Under the pieces are notes generated by a model. The model was not told where the DNA came from. It saw only the letters and a list, made by a program, of their open reading frames with translations, and ran no database searches. A stretch of 64,000 bases of DNA from Flagellimonas eckloniae (GTDB lineage Bacteria; Bacteroidota; Bacteroidia; Flavobacteriales; Flavobacteriaceae), in contig NZ_LCTZ01000002.1 in NCBI RefSeq assembly GCF_001413955.1, positions 2,776,501 to 2,840,500 on the forward strand, read 5' to 3'. Made by a program: the position numbers and the translations under genes. Below, piece after piece: positions 46,179-55,373 of this stretch; the stretch's first letter is position 1, and each line of letters starts with the position of its first letter.

Positions 46179-47046
46179 TTTTTTCAACAAATTGAATGAT
46201 ATGCTTTGCTACATTTATACCTGTTGCACCCTCTATGCCCTGAAGTCCAGGAGATGCATTGACCTCAATCAAAACTGCCCCTTTTTTAGACCGCATTAAA
46301 TCCACCCCCGCAACGCCCAAACCTAAATACTTGGTTGCATTCAAGGCAATAAATTGTTCTTTTGCCGTAGGTTCAATCGCCTCAGTCTCGCCCCCCCTGT
46401 GCACATTGGACCTAAAATCATCCAGATCGCTTATCCGCTTCATGCTCGCTACAACCTTGTTGCCAACAACTATAATTCGAATATCTTCCCCGTTGGCTTC
46501 TTCTATATATTTTTGGAGTAAAATACTCGTATCCATTTTGTAAAAAGTGTCGATAATGGATTTGGCAGATTTTTTGGTCTCCGCCAAAATCACTCCACTC
46601 CCGTGGGTTCCCTCTTGCAGTTTTATGATTACAGGAGGTCCTCCCAACAGTTCAATCTGCTCTCCAATATTATTAGGGTTGATAGAAAAAAGTGTCTCCG
46701 GAATTGGAATTCCTTTTCGCGCCATAATTTGAAGCGTCCTGACTTTATTTCGCGCTCTGGTAATTCCTAAAGAACGGGCCGTACTGAAAACATTGTTCAT
46801 CTCAAATTGTTTTACAATAGCGGCACCATGTCGGGTAACTTTGGCGCCTATCCTGGGAATAATAGCATCAAATTCATCTGTAACATTTTCCTCTCCCAAA
46901 TAAATCTGTGGTTTTTCATCACCTAATTTAACCGAGCATTTTGTGTGGTCTATCAATTCAACATAGTGACCCGCTTTTTGAGCTTCCTCCACTATTCTCT
47001 TGGTTGAATGCACGTTAAGACTAACAGATAAAATGGCAATATCCAC
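46156..47046 (-). CDS. rimK: RimK-type ATP-grasp alpha-L-glutamate ligase
   Basis: 296 residues from GTG at 47046. ATP-grasp motifs: VIIKLQEGTHGSGVIL, LLQKYIEEANGEDIRI, DDFRSNVHRGGETEAI, GVDLMRSKKG and LIEVNASPGLQGIEGATG. E. coli RimK adds glutamates to ribosomal protein S6 C-termini and makes poly-glutamate; related enzymes make other glutamyl amides. The symbol is used for the family. The partner hydrolase overlaps its 3' end. Confidence 0.9.
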   Translation of the reverse strand: MDIAILSVSLNVHSTKRIVEEAQKAGHYVELIDHTKCSVKLGDEKPQIYLGEENVTDEFDAIIPRIGAKVTRHGAAIVKQFEMNNVFSTARSLGITRARNKVRTLQIMARKGIPIPETLFSINPNNIGEQIELLGGPPVIIKLQEGTHGSGVILAETKKSAKSIIDTFYKMDTSILLQKYIEEANGEDIRIIVVGNKVVASMKRISDLDDFRSNVHRGGETEAIEPTAKEQFIALNATKYLGLGVAGVDLMRSKKGAVLIEVNASPGLQGIEGATGINVAKHIIQFVEKNGRRRRK

Positions 47047-47138
47047 AGTTATTTTTTGCTTGGTTTTAAACTTGTCTTCAATATCGGTTAAAAAAAATAA
47101 TCATTCCATTCTATTTAAAATTTTATTTCTCTACCATC

Positions 47139-47154
47139 TATACAATTTTGTATA
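47139..47154. promoter_or_regulatory. Inverted repeat between rimK and the GAF-AraC regulator
   Basis: TATACAATTTTGTATA: 7-bp arms TATACAA/TTGTATA around TT. It lies 75 bases before the regulator start and could be its autoregulatory operator. Confidence 0.4.
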
Positions 47155-47228
47155 CCACCTAAAACTTAAATACACCACACATCCAGTTTAGAGGCTACTT
47201 TTAATTCACTCAAATCAAAGCGCTAAAA

Positions 47229-48914
47229 ATGAACTGGAATTTATTTAATGCAATCATATTAGTGGCAATCATACCAATAGTCGCTTTATGCCTCTATAAG
47301 ATCATACAATACAAGAAAGACAAAATGTCCCAATATATTTATTGGTACATTTTGCTGTCCAATTTTGTTATTATCCAAGTTATTTTAATCGATTCTGGCA
47401 TTACCAAAATGTATCCCTTACTATTGTTATTCTACATGCCTTTTCAATTTTTGTGCCCTACTCTTTTCACCGCTTTTGCCTATGCCTATATTGAGCGTGC
47501 TGAGGTTTTCAAGAAATATAGAACCTATTTTTTAATTCCCTTTTTTCTGTTTTTTGGGCTTTATACTTTTTTTAAGCTTAATGTTTTGATGGGCTACTCA
47601 TATCTACCGGCAAGATCAGTTGCTAAATTTAACGCAGTCTGGGATGAAAACAGTGCTTTGGCATTTGCCTTGATGGCGGCAATTTGGAACTATAGGACCA
47701 TAAAAAAATATGAGAACAGCATTGGAAGTTTACCCTATCAAATAGTTCAAAGAAAGACCCAATGGCTTAAAAAAATGTATTTCTACATGGTTTTTCTTTG
47801 CCTTCTATGGCTGGGGGTCATAATAGGAATCAAAGTAATTGACGGCTGGTCCGGTCATGGTCCGTATTATCCGCTGTGGGGTCTTTTTATTGTCTTTTAT
47901 TATGGACTTTTCTTTTTAGGGAAAAAGCATCTTAATGAGATAAAACATAAAAAAGAGCTTCAAAAAACAACTTTTAAATCCATTAACGACAATTTCCAAA
48001 TATCCGCTTTACAACATATCTTCAATGAAACAGAACTACTTTCTATCCATGAAAGTCGATATGATGTGACTGAAATTCTTGGGTATTTTGCCACATCCCT
48101 TTTTGATAAAAAGAATGAAACCGAGGTGGTCTGGGATATTACCAAAAATTGCATTGCCAAACTTGGGCTTGAGGATTGTGTAGTATATTTTTGGAATGAA
48201 AACCAAGAAGTTTTGCAACAAAAAGCCGCCTACGGCAGCAAGAATTTTGGAAATAAAAAAGTTCTTAGCCCCATTGAAATTCAGCTAGGAAAGGGAATTG
48301 TTGGCACAGCTGGCAAAAACAAGAAATGGGAACTGGTGAATGATGTTGAAAAAGACAATCGCTACCTTCTGGATGATAAAAAAAGGCGTTCAGAATTGGC
48401 TGTGCCTTTAGTCTATGAAGATAGATTGCTTGGGGTTCTTGATTCTGAAAGTTCCAAGAAAGACTTTTTTACCGAACGTCATCTACTACTTTTTCAATTG
48501 ATTGCAAAACTTACGGCAACCAAGCTTGCCCAAATAAATACTGCCTCTTCCTTTACACTAACTAATGATAATATTTATTACAAAGAACTTTTGAACTGGT
48601 TTGAGAAAGAAAAGCCCTATTTGAACCCTTCTTTGAGTCTAGTATTAGTAAGTGAATATCTTAACATCAGTGCTGGATACCTTTCGCAAATTGTGAATAC
48701 ACTTGGTGGTATGAACTTTTCAGAATTCATCAATTTGTATCGTGTCAATGAATCCAAGAAAATGTTGACTGGCTTAAGTTTTTCCAATTATACAATTGTT
48801 TCCATAGGTCTTGAGGCGGGTTTCAACTCAAAATCAGTATTCTACACCGCTTTCAAAAAACGTACTGGGCTCACACCTTCTGAGTACCGTCAGCAACAAC
48901 TTATGTTGTCCTGA
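47229..48914 (+). CDS. Membrane GAF-domain AraC-type regulator
   Basis: 561 residues. Seven or so hydrophobic helices in the first ~240 residues (e.g. AIILVAIIPIVALCLYKII, FLIPFFLFFGLYTFF), a GAF domain at ~290-440 (CIAKLGLEDCVVYFWNENQ, LGKGIVGTAG, SELAVPLVYEDRLLGVLD), and an AraC HTH at ~465-560 (SEYLNISAGYLSQIVNTL; VSIGLEAGFNSKSVFYTAFK; TGLTPSEYR). It combines a membrane sensor with direct DNA binding without kinase parts. Signal and targets unknown. Confidence 0.9.
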   Translation: MNWNLFNAIILVAIIPIVALCLYKIIQYKKDKMSQYIYWYILLSNFVIIQVILIDSGITKMYPLLLLFYMPFQFLCPTLFTAFAYAYIERAEVFKKYRTYFLIPFFLFFGLYTFFKLNVLMGYSYLPARSVAKFNAVWDENSALAFALMAAIWNYRTIKKYENSIGSLPYQIVQRKTQWLKKMYFYMVFLCLLWLGVIIGIKVIDGWSGHGPYYPLWGLFIVFYYGLFFLGKKHLNEIKHKKELQKTTFKSINDNFQISALQHIFNETELLSIHESRYDVTEILGYFATSLFDKKNETEVVWDITKNCIAKLGLEDCVVYFWNENQEVLQQKAAYGSKNFGNKKVLSPIEIQLGKGIVGTAGKNKKWELVNDVEKDNRYLLDDKKRRSELAVPLVYEDRLLGVLDSESSKKDFFTERHLLLFQLIAKLTATKLAQINTASSFTLTNDNIYYKELLNWFEKEKPYLNPSLSLVLVSEYLNISAGYLSQIVNTLGGMNFSEFINLYRVNESKKMLTGLSFSNYTIVSIGLEAGFNSKSVFYTAFKKRTGLTPSEYRQQQLMLS

Positions 48915-48995
48915 TTCTTCAAAATTGAAAGAAACTGGACAATCTGCACAAGGAGTGATTATAGGTTTGTCAACAAATTATAAACCTCAATTATT

Positions 48996-49640
48996 ATGCA
49001 GAAAAAAAAGAGATTGTTCAATGGATTTTTTATGGCGCTAATTGGCGCATTACTTATTGTTTCCTGCTCCGCTGAAGATGGAGCTACTGGTCCGATTGGG
49101 CCTCAGGGAGAACAAGGTGAAGCCGGACCTCAAGGTGAGGCAGGCGCAGACGGTGCCGATGGCGCTCAAGGGGAACAAGGCGAACCAGGCACTGCCAATG
49201 TTATTTATTCTGGTTGGATTGATTCTGAGTTTGATAATAATATTATCACAATATCAGCTTCGTTTACTATTAATGCACCATTGATTACAGATGATATCAT
49301 AAATGAAGGAGTGATCTTAGTTTTTGGGCGTTCTACCCCAGCACCGGTAACCAATGATACCGATGTTTTTCCATTACCTATTGTTTTTGGAGCAGCACGG
49401 CAACAATCCTACTATTTTAGAGCAGAGCAAGCAGGAGAGTTGGTCATAACTGTTGCTGCAAATGAAGAAGGTGAAGCAGTTGGTGTTCCTTTTTTTGGGG
49501 AATATCGCTATATCCTCATTCCTGGTGAAGAACCTGCTGGCACAACAATAATTATTGGAACTACTGGTTCAAAACAGGAACCCCTAGATTATTCAAAAAT
49601 GTCTTACGAAGAGGTCATAGAATTCTTCAATATTGAATAG
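48996..49640 (+). CDS. Collagen-like lipoprotein
   Basis: 214 residues. Lipobox IVSC (Cys24), SAEDG, then 12 Gly-X-Y triplets (~29-64; GATGPIGPQGEQGEAGPQGE opens it), rich in Glu/Gln/Pro. The C-terminal ~150 residues are a separate beta-rich domain (VIYSGWIDSEFDNN to YSKMSYEEVIEFFNIE) seen at the end of similar Bacteroidota collagen-like lipoproteins. The triplets suggest a trimeric stalk holding this domain at the cell surface. It is followed by a strong terminator. Confidence 0.85.
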   Translation: MQKKKRLFNGFFMALIGALLIVSCSAEDGATGPIGPQGEQGEAGPQGEAGADGADGAQGEQGEPGTANVIYSGWIDSEFDNNIITISASFTINAPLITDDIINEGVILVFGRSTPAPVTNDTDVFPLPIVFGAARQQSYYFRAEQAGELVITVAANEEGEAVGVPFFGEYRYILIPGEEPAGTTIIIGTTGSKQEPLDYSKMSYEEVIEFFNIE

Positions 49641-49650
49641 TAATGTCCAA

Positions 49651-49692
49651 AACCCTCGACAATATCCTAAAATTGTCGAGGGTTGTTTTTGT
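49651..49692 (+). terminator. Rho-independent terminator of the collagen-like gene
   Basis: AACCCTCGACAAT / ATTGTCGAGGGTT 13-bp stem around 8 bases, followed by GTTTTTGTT. Confidence 0.92.
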
Positions 49693-49724
49693 TCATAATC
49701 TATCCCCTAGCTAAACCTTACATT

Positions 49725-50020
49725 ATGAAAGCTTTTCCCTCAAAAAAATATTTCTTTCTACCCACTATATTTTTTTCAATTGCCTGCAGCAAAGACCATT
49801 CAGAAAACAATGTTTCAGTGGTTTATAATCAGTTGTTTACACAACAAAGTTTAGGTTTACCGAGTCTACTGGTGAACCAACAGTAAGATTAGCAAGGAAA
49901 CGAAGAGACATTTTAACCAATACACTTCCAAATGCCTCTCTAGAGGGTTTTGAATACGTAAAGTTTGTTTATCCTGATTCCGAAAGTTTAAGAGGTTACT
50001 TTTATTTGGAATGGGATTAG
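49725..50020 (+). pseudogene. Small lipoprotein gene broken by a frameshift
   Basis: ATG 49725 opens a lipoprotein signal with lipobox SIAC followed by SKDHSENN, but this frame stops at 49884-49886. Another frame is open from 49829 to a stop at 50018-50020 and continues coherently (TESTGEPTVRLARKRRDIL ... RGYFYLEWD). The total from 49725 to 50020 is 296 bases, one short of a multiple of three, so a one-base loss within 49829-49884 explains it. The restored product would be ~98 residues of unknown function. A sequencing error is an alternative. Confidence 0.65.
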
Positions 50021-50051
50021 TGTTAACCATATTCTAATATAATTTGGTTAC

Positions 50052-50075
50052 AGCCCCAGTAATGGGGCTTTTTTG
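50052..50075 (+). terminator. Rho-independent terminator after the frameshifted lipoprotein
   Basis: AGCCCC-AGTAAT-GGGGCT hairpin followed by TTTTTTG, 31 bases past the stop at 50020. Confidence 0.85.
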
Positions 50076-50179
50076 TTGAATGTTATACTTCTTTTTATGT
50101 CTAAATCCCAAGACAAATTCAACAAACACAAATTCACCTTATAATCAATCTAAATAAGACCCCTTGTCTTGTTGAAAGC

Positions 50180-50210
50180 TTGTTAAAAACTTAGTTGTGC
50201 CGTAAATTTG
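50180..50210 (+). promoter_or_regulatory. Promoter of the sdhCAB operon
   Basis: TTG at 50180-50182, 20-base spacer, TAAATTTG at 50203-50210, 18 bases before the sdhC start: a full match to the Bacteroidota consensus. Confidence 0.7.
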
Positions 50211-50228
50211 TAGGTAAAACCAGCACTA

Positions 50229-50897
50229 ATGAGTGGATTGATAAAATCTTCGATTGCCCGTAAAGTAGTGATGGCACTTTCGGGCCTTTTTCTAGTATTT
50301 TTTCTTGTTTTACACGTTACCATTAACCTTGCCTCTGTAATATCTCCGGAGTTTTTTAACGAAGCTTCCCATTTTATGGGGTACAACCCTTTGGTGCAAT
50401 ATCTTATGCAACCAATTCTAATTATTGGTGTTATAGTCCATTTTGTAATGGGCTTTGTACTTGAAATTCAGAACAGAAATGCCAGGGGTATTGGCTATGT
50501 GAAGTATAAAGGCAGCGCTAATGCTCCTTGGGTATCCAGAAATATGATTTATTCAGGTTTGGTTATCCTTGCATTTTTAGGATTACATTTTTATGATTTT
50601 TGGATTCATGAAATGACCTATAAATATATTGAAGCAAATCCAGAAGACCCAACACGCTACTATGCCGAGACCGTAGAGAAATTTGCCCCTTTTTGGCGAA
50701 CCATCATTTATGTGGTTTCTTTTGTATTGCTAAGTCTTCATTTATGGCACGGGTTTTCATCATCGTTCCAAAGTATGGGTGTCAACAATAAGTACACTCC
50801 CGCCATTAAAACTTTTACAAAACTATTTGCAGTGGTCGTACCCTTAGCTTTTGCTTTTATAGCATTGTACCACCACCTTAACCCAATAACACATTAA
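50229..50897 (+). CDS. sdhC: Succinate dehydrogenase cytochrome b subunit
   Basis: 222 residues with five transmembrane helices, the single-subunit membrane anchor of type B succinate:quinone oxidoreductase. Haem-binding histidines are placed in helices as in Wolinella/Bacillus: [33 protein letters not shown] and [15 protein letters not shown]. It binds two b haems and passes electrons from SdhB to menaquinone. First gene of sdhCAB. Confidence 0.95.
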   Translation: MSGLIKSSIARKVVMALSGLFLVFFLVLHVTINLASVISPEFFNEASHFMGYNPLVQYLMQPILIIGVIVHFVMGFVLEIQNRNARGIGYVKYKGSANAPWVSRNMIYSGLVILAFLGLHFYDFWIHEMTYKYIEANPEDPTRYYAETVEKFAPFWRTIIYVVSFVLLSLHLWHGFSSSFQSMGVNNKYTPAIKTFTKLFAVVVPLAFAFIALYHHLNPITH

Positions 50898-50899
50898 TT

Positions 50900-52903
50900 A
50901 TGGGAGTATTGGATTCTAGAGAGCCAAAAGGGCCATTGGCCAATAAATGGACAAATCATAAAAACGAAATAGACCTGGTTAACCCCGCCAACAAACGTAA
51001 TATTGACATTATCATAGTTGGGACCGGTTTAGCAGGAGGTTCGGCTGCAGCAACACTCGCCGAATTAGGATATAATGTAAAAACATTTTGTTATCAAGAT
51101 TCCCCAAGAAGAGCACATTCCATTGCTGCCCAAGGTGGTGTAAATGCAGCCAAGAATTATCAGGGTGACGGAGATAGCGTTTATCGTTTGTTTTATGATA
51201 CCGTAAAAGGAGGGGATTACCGTTCCCGCGAATCCAATGTATATCGTTTGGCGGAGGTTTCCACCAATATCATTGACCAATGTGTTGCACAAGGTGTTCC
51301 TTTTGCCCGTGAATATGGTGGTCTTTTGGACAACCGTTCTTTTGGTGGAGTATTGGTTTCCAGAACATTCTATGCTAAAGGACAAACGGGACAACAATTG
51401 TTGTTGGGCGCTTATGCTGCAATGAACCGACAAATCCAAAGAGGAAAAATAAAATCCTATACCAGACATGAGATGTTGGATTTGGTTTTGGTAGATGGAA
51501 AGGCAAGAGGAATTATTGCTAGGGATTTGGTCAGTGGAAAAATAGAAAGACATTCGGCGCACGCCGTAGTTCTTGCAACAGGAGGGTACGGAAATCTATT
51601 TTTCCTTTCTACTTACTGTATGGGAGCCAACGTAATGGCTGCATGGAAAGCACATAAAAAAGGTGCTTTTTTCGCAAACCCTTGTTTTACACAGATTCAT
51701 CCAACATGTATTCCTGTTTCAGGAGATCATCAGTCCAAACTGACGTTGATGTCAGAATCCCTTAGAAACGATGGCCGTATTTGGGTGCCAAAACGTTTAG
51801 AGGATGCCCAAGCAATTCGTGAAGGGAAATTAAAACCAACACAATTGGGCGAAGAAGAACGTGACTACTACTTGGAAAGACGTTACCCCGCGTTCGGAAA
51901 TCTAGTGCCAAGGGATGTTGCTTCAAGGGCGGCAAAAGAACGTTGCGATGCAGGTTTTGGAGTGAATAAAACCGGTGAAGCCGTTTACTTGGATTTTTCT
52001 GCAGCAATAATGCGCTACGGAAGAGAGAAGGCCTTGACTTCTGGGATGAAAGATGTTGATGACAACACTATTCGTGAATTAGGTGAAAAAATTGTGGAAG
52101 CCAAATATGGTAACCTCTTCCAGATGTATGAAAAAATTGTAGATGAAAATCCATACAAAACTCCAATGATGATTTATCCTGCGGTTCATTATACCATGGG
52201 TGGTCTTTGGGTAGATTACAATCTGCAAACTACAATACCCGGTTGTTATGCCGCTGGCGAAGCCAATTTCAGTGATCACGGCGCTAACCGTTTAGGTGCT
52301 TCCGCTCTAATGCAAGGTCTGGCAGATGGCTATTTTGTGTTGCCTTACACCATAGGGGATTATCTATCCGATGATATTAGAACAGGACCAATATCCACTG
52401 ATTCTCCGGAGTTTGATGCCGCTGAAAAGAATGTCACGGATAAGCTTGAAAAATTAATGTCCGGGACGGGAATACATTCCGTTGATTATTACCACAAGAA
52501 ATTGGGTAAGATCATGTGGAACAAATGCGGAATGTCACGTAACGCAAAGGAATTAAAAGAGGCCATTAAAGAGATTGCTGAATTGCGAAAGGATTTCTGG
52601 GAAAATGTGAAAATTCCAGGTAGGCCCGATAGCAAGAACCAAGAACTTGAAAAAGCGGGAAGGGTTGCTGATTTCTTGGAACTCGGAGAGCTTTTCGCAA
52701 AGGATGCTTTAGAGCGTAACGAGTCCTGTGGAGGGCACTTTAGGGAAGAATATCAAACTCCCGAAGGAGAAGCGCTGCGTGATGACGAAAATTTCAAATT
52801 TGTGTCTGCCTGGGAGTATAAGGGGGAACCAAGTGATGCAAAACTGCACAAAGAAGATTTGGTCTACGAAAACATCAAAGTAAAAACACGTTCTTACAAA
52901 TAA
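50900..52903 (+). CDS. sdhA: Succinate dehydrogenase flavoprotein subunit
   Basis: 667 residues. FAD-binding [18 protein letters not shown], covalent-FAD His in [14 protein letters not shown], substrate residues in HPTCIP and the catalytic Arg in SRAAKERC region, later [11 protein letters not shown] and [18 protein letters not shown]. It oxidises succinate to fumarate in the citric acid cycle at the inner membrane. Two bases after sdhC, eight before sdhB. Confidence 0.97.
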   Translation: MGVLDSREPKGPLANKWTNHKNEIDLVNPANKRNIDIIIVGTGLAGGSAAATLAELGYNVKTFCYQDSPRRAHSIAAQGGVNAAKNYQGDGDSVYRLFYDTVKGGDYRSRESNVYRLAEVSTNIIDQCVAQGVPFAREYGGLLDNRSFGGVLVSRTFYAKGQTGQQLLLGAYAAMNRQIQRGKIKSYTRHEMLDLVLVDGKARGIIARDLVSGKIERHSAHAVVLATGGYGNLFFLSTYCMGANVMAAWKAHKKGAFFANPCFTQIHPTCIPVSGDHQSKLTLMSESLRNDGRIWVPKRLEDAQAIREGKLKPTQLGEEERDYYLERRYPAFGNLVPRDVASRAAKERCDAGFGVNKTGEAVYLDFSAAIMRYGREKALTSGMKDVDDNTIRELGEKIVEAKYGNLFQMYEKIVDENPYKTPMMIYPAVHYTMGGLWVDYNLQTTIPGCYAAGEANFSDHGANRLGASALMQGLADGYFVLPYTIGDYLSDDIRTGPISTDSPEFDAAEKNVTDKLEKLMSGTGIHSVDYYHKKLGKIMWNKCGMSRNAKELKEAIKEIAELRKDFWENVKIPGRPDSKNQELEKAGRVADFLELGELFAKDALERNESCGGHFREEYQTPEGEALRDDENFKFVSAWEYKGEPSDAKLHKEDLVYENIKVKTRSYK

Positions 52904-52911
52904 AAATAGCT

Positions 52912-53658
52912 ATGAAATTATATTTGAAGATTTGGAGACAAAAAAACGCTTCCACCAAAGGACAAATGGTAGATTACACTTTGGACGGTGTGGAAAGTGA
53001 TATGTCTTTTTTGGAAATGTTGGATATTCTCAATGAGGAACTGATTTCAAAAGGAGAAGAACCTGTTGAATTTGACCATGACTGTCGCGAAGGCATCTGT
53101 GGTACTTGTTCATTAATGATCAATGGTCGTCCACACGGACCCGATTCCATGATTACAGTATGTCAATTGCATATGCGTAGTTTTAATGACGGTGATGAAA
53201 TCGTAATTGAGCCTTGGAGGGCAAAAGCATTTCCTGTAATCAAGGATCTTATTGTGGACAGAACGGCTTTTGATAGAATTCAACAAGCTGGAGGGTATAT
53301 CTCTGTCAACACATCTGGTAGGCCTGTAGACGCCAATGCAATTCCTATTGAAAAGGAAATGGCAGACAAATCTTTTAATGCTGCAACATGCATTGGTTGT
53401 GGTGCCTGTGTAGCTGCTTGTAAAAATGCAAGTGCAATGTTGTTCACTTCGGCAAAAGTATCTCAATTTGCGCTATTGCCACAAGGTCAGGTAGAAGCTG
53501 CCGAGCGTGTTGAAAATATGGTACGTCAAATGGACTTGGAAGGTTTTGGAAACTGCACCAATACCGGAGCATGCGAGATTGAATGTCCAAAAGGCATTTC
53601 TTTGGAAAACATAGCACGAATGAACCGTGAGTATCTATCTGCCAGTGTGAAAGGATAA
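52912..53658 (+). CDS. sdhB: Succinate dehydrogenase iron-sulfur subunit
   Basis: 248 residues. [2Fe-2S] ligands in [11 protein letters not shown] plus a later Cys (MITVCQ); [4Fe-4S] and [3Fe-4S] ligands in [14 protein letters not shown] and [14 protein letters not shown]. Carries electrons from FAD to the haems of SdhC. Followed by a terminator, so the operon is sdhC-A-B. Confidence 0.97.
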   Translation: MKLYLKIWRQKNASTKGQMVDYTLDGVESDMSFLEMLDILNEELISKGEEPVEFDHDCREGICGTCSLMINGRPHGPDSMITVCQLHMRSFNDGDEIVIEPWRAKAFPVIKDLIVDRTAFDRIQQAGGYISVNTSGRPVDANAIPIEKEMADKSFNAATCIGCGACVAACKNASAMLFTSAKVSQFALLPQGQVEAAERVENMVRQMDLEGFGNCTNTGACEIECPKGISLENIARMNREYLSASVKG

Positions 53659-53682
53659 ACGTATTTGTTTTACAATATAAAA

Positions 53683-53717
53683 AGCCCGAATTCCACTTTA
53701 AGGAGTTCGGGTTTTTT
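53683..53717 (+). terminator. Rho-independent terminator of sdhCAB
   Basis: AGCCCGAATTCC ... GGAGTTCGGGTT hairpin (one mismatch), followed by TTTTTTG, ~25 bases after sdhB. Confidence 0.85.
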
Positions 53718-53730
53718 GTTATTTTGATGT

Positions 53731-54216
53731 ATGCCAGAAAAATATCCCGAAGAACGTATAAAAGTACCCCGTTTTAATGAGGAGGCTGGTTTCTACACTA
53801 CCCCACAGCGCTCAAAAATCATGAGCAAGATTCGTGGCAAAAATACTAAACCGGAACTTGTGTTCAGAAAAGCACTATGGGCTGCCGGCTATCGATACCG
53901 TATCGATTATAAAAAATTGATTGGTAAACCGGACATTGTCCTGAATAAATACAAAACGGTCATTTTTATTGACGGGGAGTTTTGGCATGGTCAAAATTGG
54001 GAAGAGCGAAAAACCAAAATAAAGACCAATCGTGAATTTTGGATTGCCAAAATTGAACGAAACATGCAGAGGGACAAAGAGGTAAACGAAGAATTGAAAC
54101 GTTTGCGATATACCATATTTCGATTTTGGGAAAGTGAGGTTAAAAAGAATTTGGAAGTTTGTCTGCAAAAAGTAATCTCCCATTTAGAAAATCATCAAAA
54201 AAATGATTACAATTAG
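53731..54216 (+). CDS. Vsr-family (very short patch) endonuclease, zinc-less variant
   Basis: 161 residues. Vsr layout: RSKIMSKIRGKNTKPE at the N-terminus, YRYRIDYKKLIGKPDIVL with the catalytic Asp, VIFIDGEFWHGQNW, then REFWIAKIERNMQRDKEV and RFWESEV. Vsr nicks next to T:G mismatches formed by deamination of 5-methylcytosine. In E. coli the zinc ligands are C66, H71, C73 and C117; here the aligned positions are E, Q, W and S, so the zinc site is gone while the catalytic Asp and His69 stay. No cytosine methylase gene is in the window. It overlaps the aminotransferase gene by 14 bases. Confidence 0.85.
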   Translation: MPEKYPEERIKVPRFNEEAGFYTTPQRSKIMSKIRGKNTKPELVFRKALWAAGYRYRIDYKKLIGKPDIVLNKYKTVIFIDGEFWHGQNWEERKTKIKTNREFWIAKIERNMQRDKEVNEELKRLRYTIFRFWESEVKKNLEVCLQKVISHLENHQKNDYN

Positions 54217-55348
54217 TTCAAAATTACCTGATGTGGGCACCAATATATTCACCTATATTGGAAAATTGGCACATCAACATAATGCCGTAAACCTTTCCCA
54301 AGGATTCCCTAACTTTAGTCCGGACCCAAAGCTTCTACAACTGGTCGATAAAGCCCTTAAAGGAGGCCATAATCAATATGCGCCAATGCAGGGTACTTTC
54401 ACCCTTCGTGAAATCATATCAGAAAAAATCAAAACGCTATATGGCAAAACCTATCATCCAGAATCTGAAATAACCATTACCGCAGGGGCCACACAGGCTA
54501 TTTTTACAGCAATATCCACATTTGTACGCCAAGATGATGAAGTAATAGTGTTAAAGCCCGCCTATGATTGTTATGAACCAGCCATTGAACTTTTTGGCGC
54601 TAAGGTAGTTCCCGTACAACTTGAAGGACCGGATTATAAAATTGACTGGAATACCTTTAAATCTGCCATTGGCCCAAAAACGAAAATGGTGATTATCAAT
54701 ACTCCACATAATCCCACGGGGACCATTTGGTCTGAAAATGATATGCTCCAACTGCAAGAAATCCTAAAGGATACCAATATCATTTTGTTGAGTGATGAGG
54801 TATATGAACATATTGTTTTTGATGGTAAAGCGCACCAAAGCGTAAGTAAGTTTCCAGATTTGGCTACAAGAAGTATCGTATGCTCCTCTTTTGGAAAGAC
54901 TTTTCACGTTACCGGGTGGAAAGTTGGTTATTGTATTGCACCGAAATCTTTGATGGAAGAGTTTCAAAAAGTGCACCAGTTCAATGTGTTCTGTGTAAAC
55001 CATCCTACTCAAAAAGCCTTGACCGAATATTTAAAAACTCCAGGTCACTATCTGGATTTAAACGCGTTCTATCAAAAAAAACGGGATTATTTCTTGGAAG
55101 CCGTCAAGGGTTCAAAATTCGAAATGATACCTTCTGCTGGCACTTACTTTCAATTACTCGATTATTCTAAAATTACTAATGAGGGCGATACAGACTTTGC
55201 TGAAAGACTTATTAAGGAAAACAAATTGGCCAGCATTCCCGTTTCTGTTTTTAATTTGAACAACAGAGATGATAAGCAACTTCGCTTCTGTTTTGCCAAG
55301 ACCGATGATGTATTGGACCAAGCGGCTGAAATTTTAAACGGTATCTGA
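54203..55348 (+). CDS. PLP-dependent aminotransferase, methionine/kynurenine-aminotransferase type
   Basis: 381 residues, fold type I, class I/II. VNLSQGFPNFSPDP opening and SSFGKTFHVTGWKVGY with the PLP Lys (~234), plus NTPHNPTGTIW and SDEVYEHIVFDG. This matches the YbdL-like methionine aminotransferase/kynurenine--oxoglutarate aminotransferase group. It converts methionine to 2-oxo-4-methylthiobutanoate in salvage or transamination. It begins inside the vsr-like gene. Confidence 0.92.
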   Translation: MITISSKLPDVGTNIFTYIGKLAHQHNAVNLSQGFPNFSPDPKLLQLVDKALKGGHNQYAPMQGTFTLREIISEKIKTLYGKTYHPESEITITAGATQAIFTAISTFVRQDDEVIVLKPAYDCYEPAIELFGAKVVPVQLEGPDYKIDWNTFKSAIGPKTKMVIINTPHNPTGTIWSENDMLQLQEILKDTNIILLSDEVYEHIVFDGKAHQSVSKFPDLATRSIVCSSFGKTFHVTGWKVGYCIAPKSLMEEFQKVHQFNVFCVNHPTQKALTEYLKTPGHYLDLNAFYQKKRDYFLEAVKGSKFEMIPSAGTYFQLLDYSKITNEGDTDFAERLIKENKLASIPVSVFNLNNRDDKQLRFCFAKTDDVLDQAAEILNGI

Positions 55349-55373
55349 AGTGTAGGTTTGTGTTTGGGGATTA

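Noticed and set aside
50109..50170. Inverted repeat CAAGACAA/TTGTCTTG upstream of sdhC
   Set aside because: Only 8 bp with a 45-base gap; too weak to call a regulatory element.
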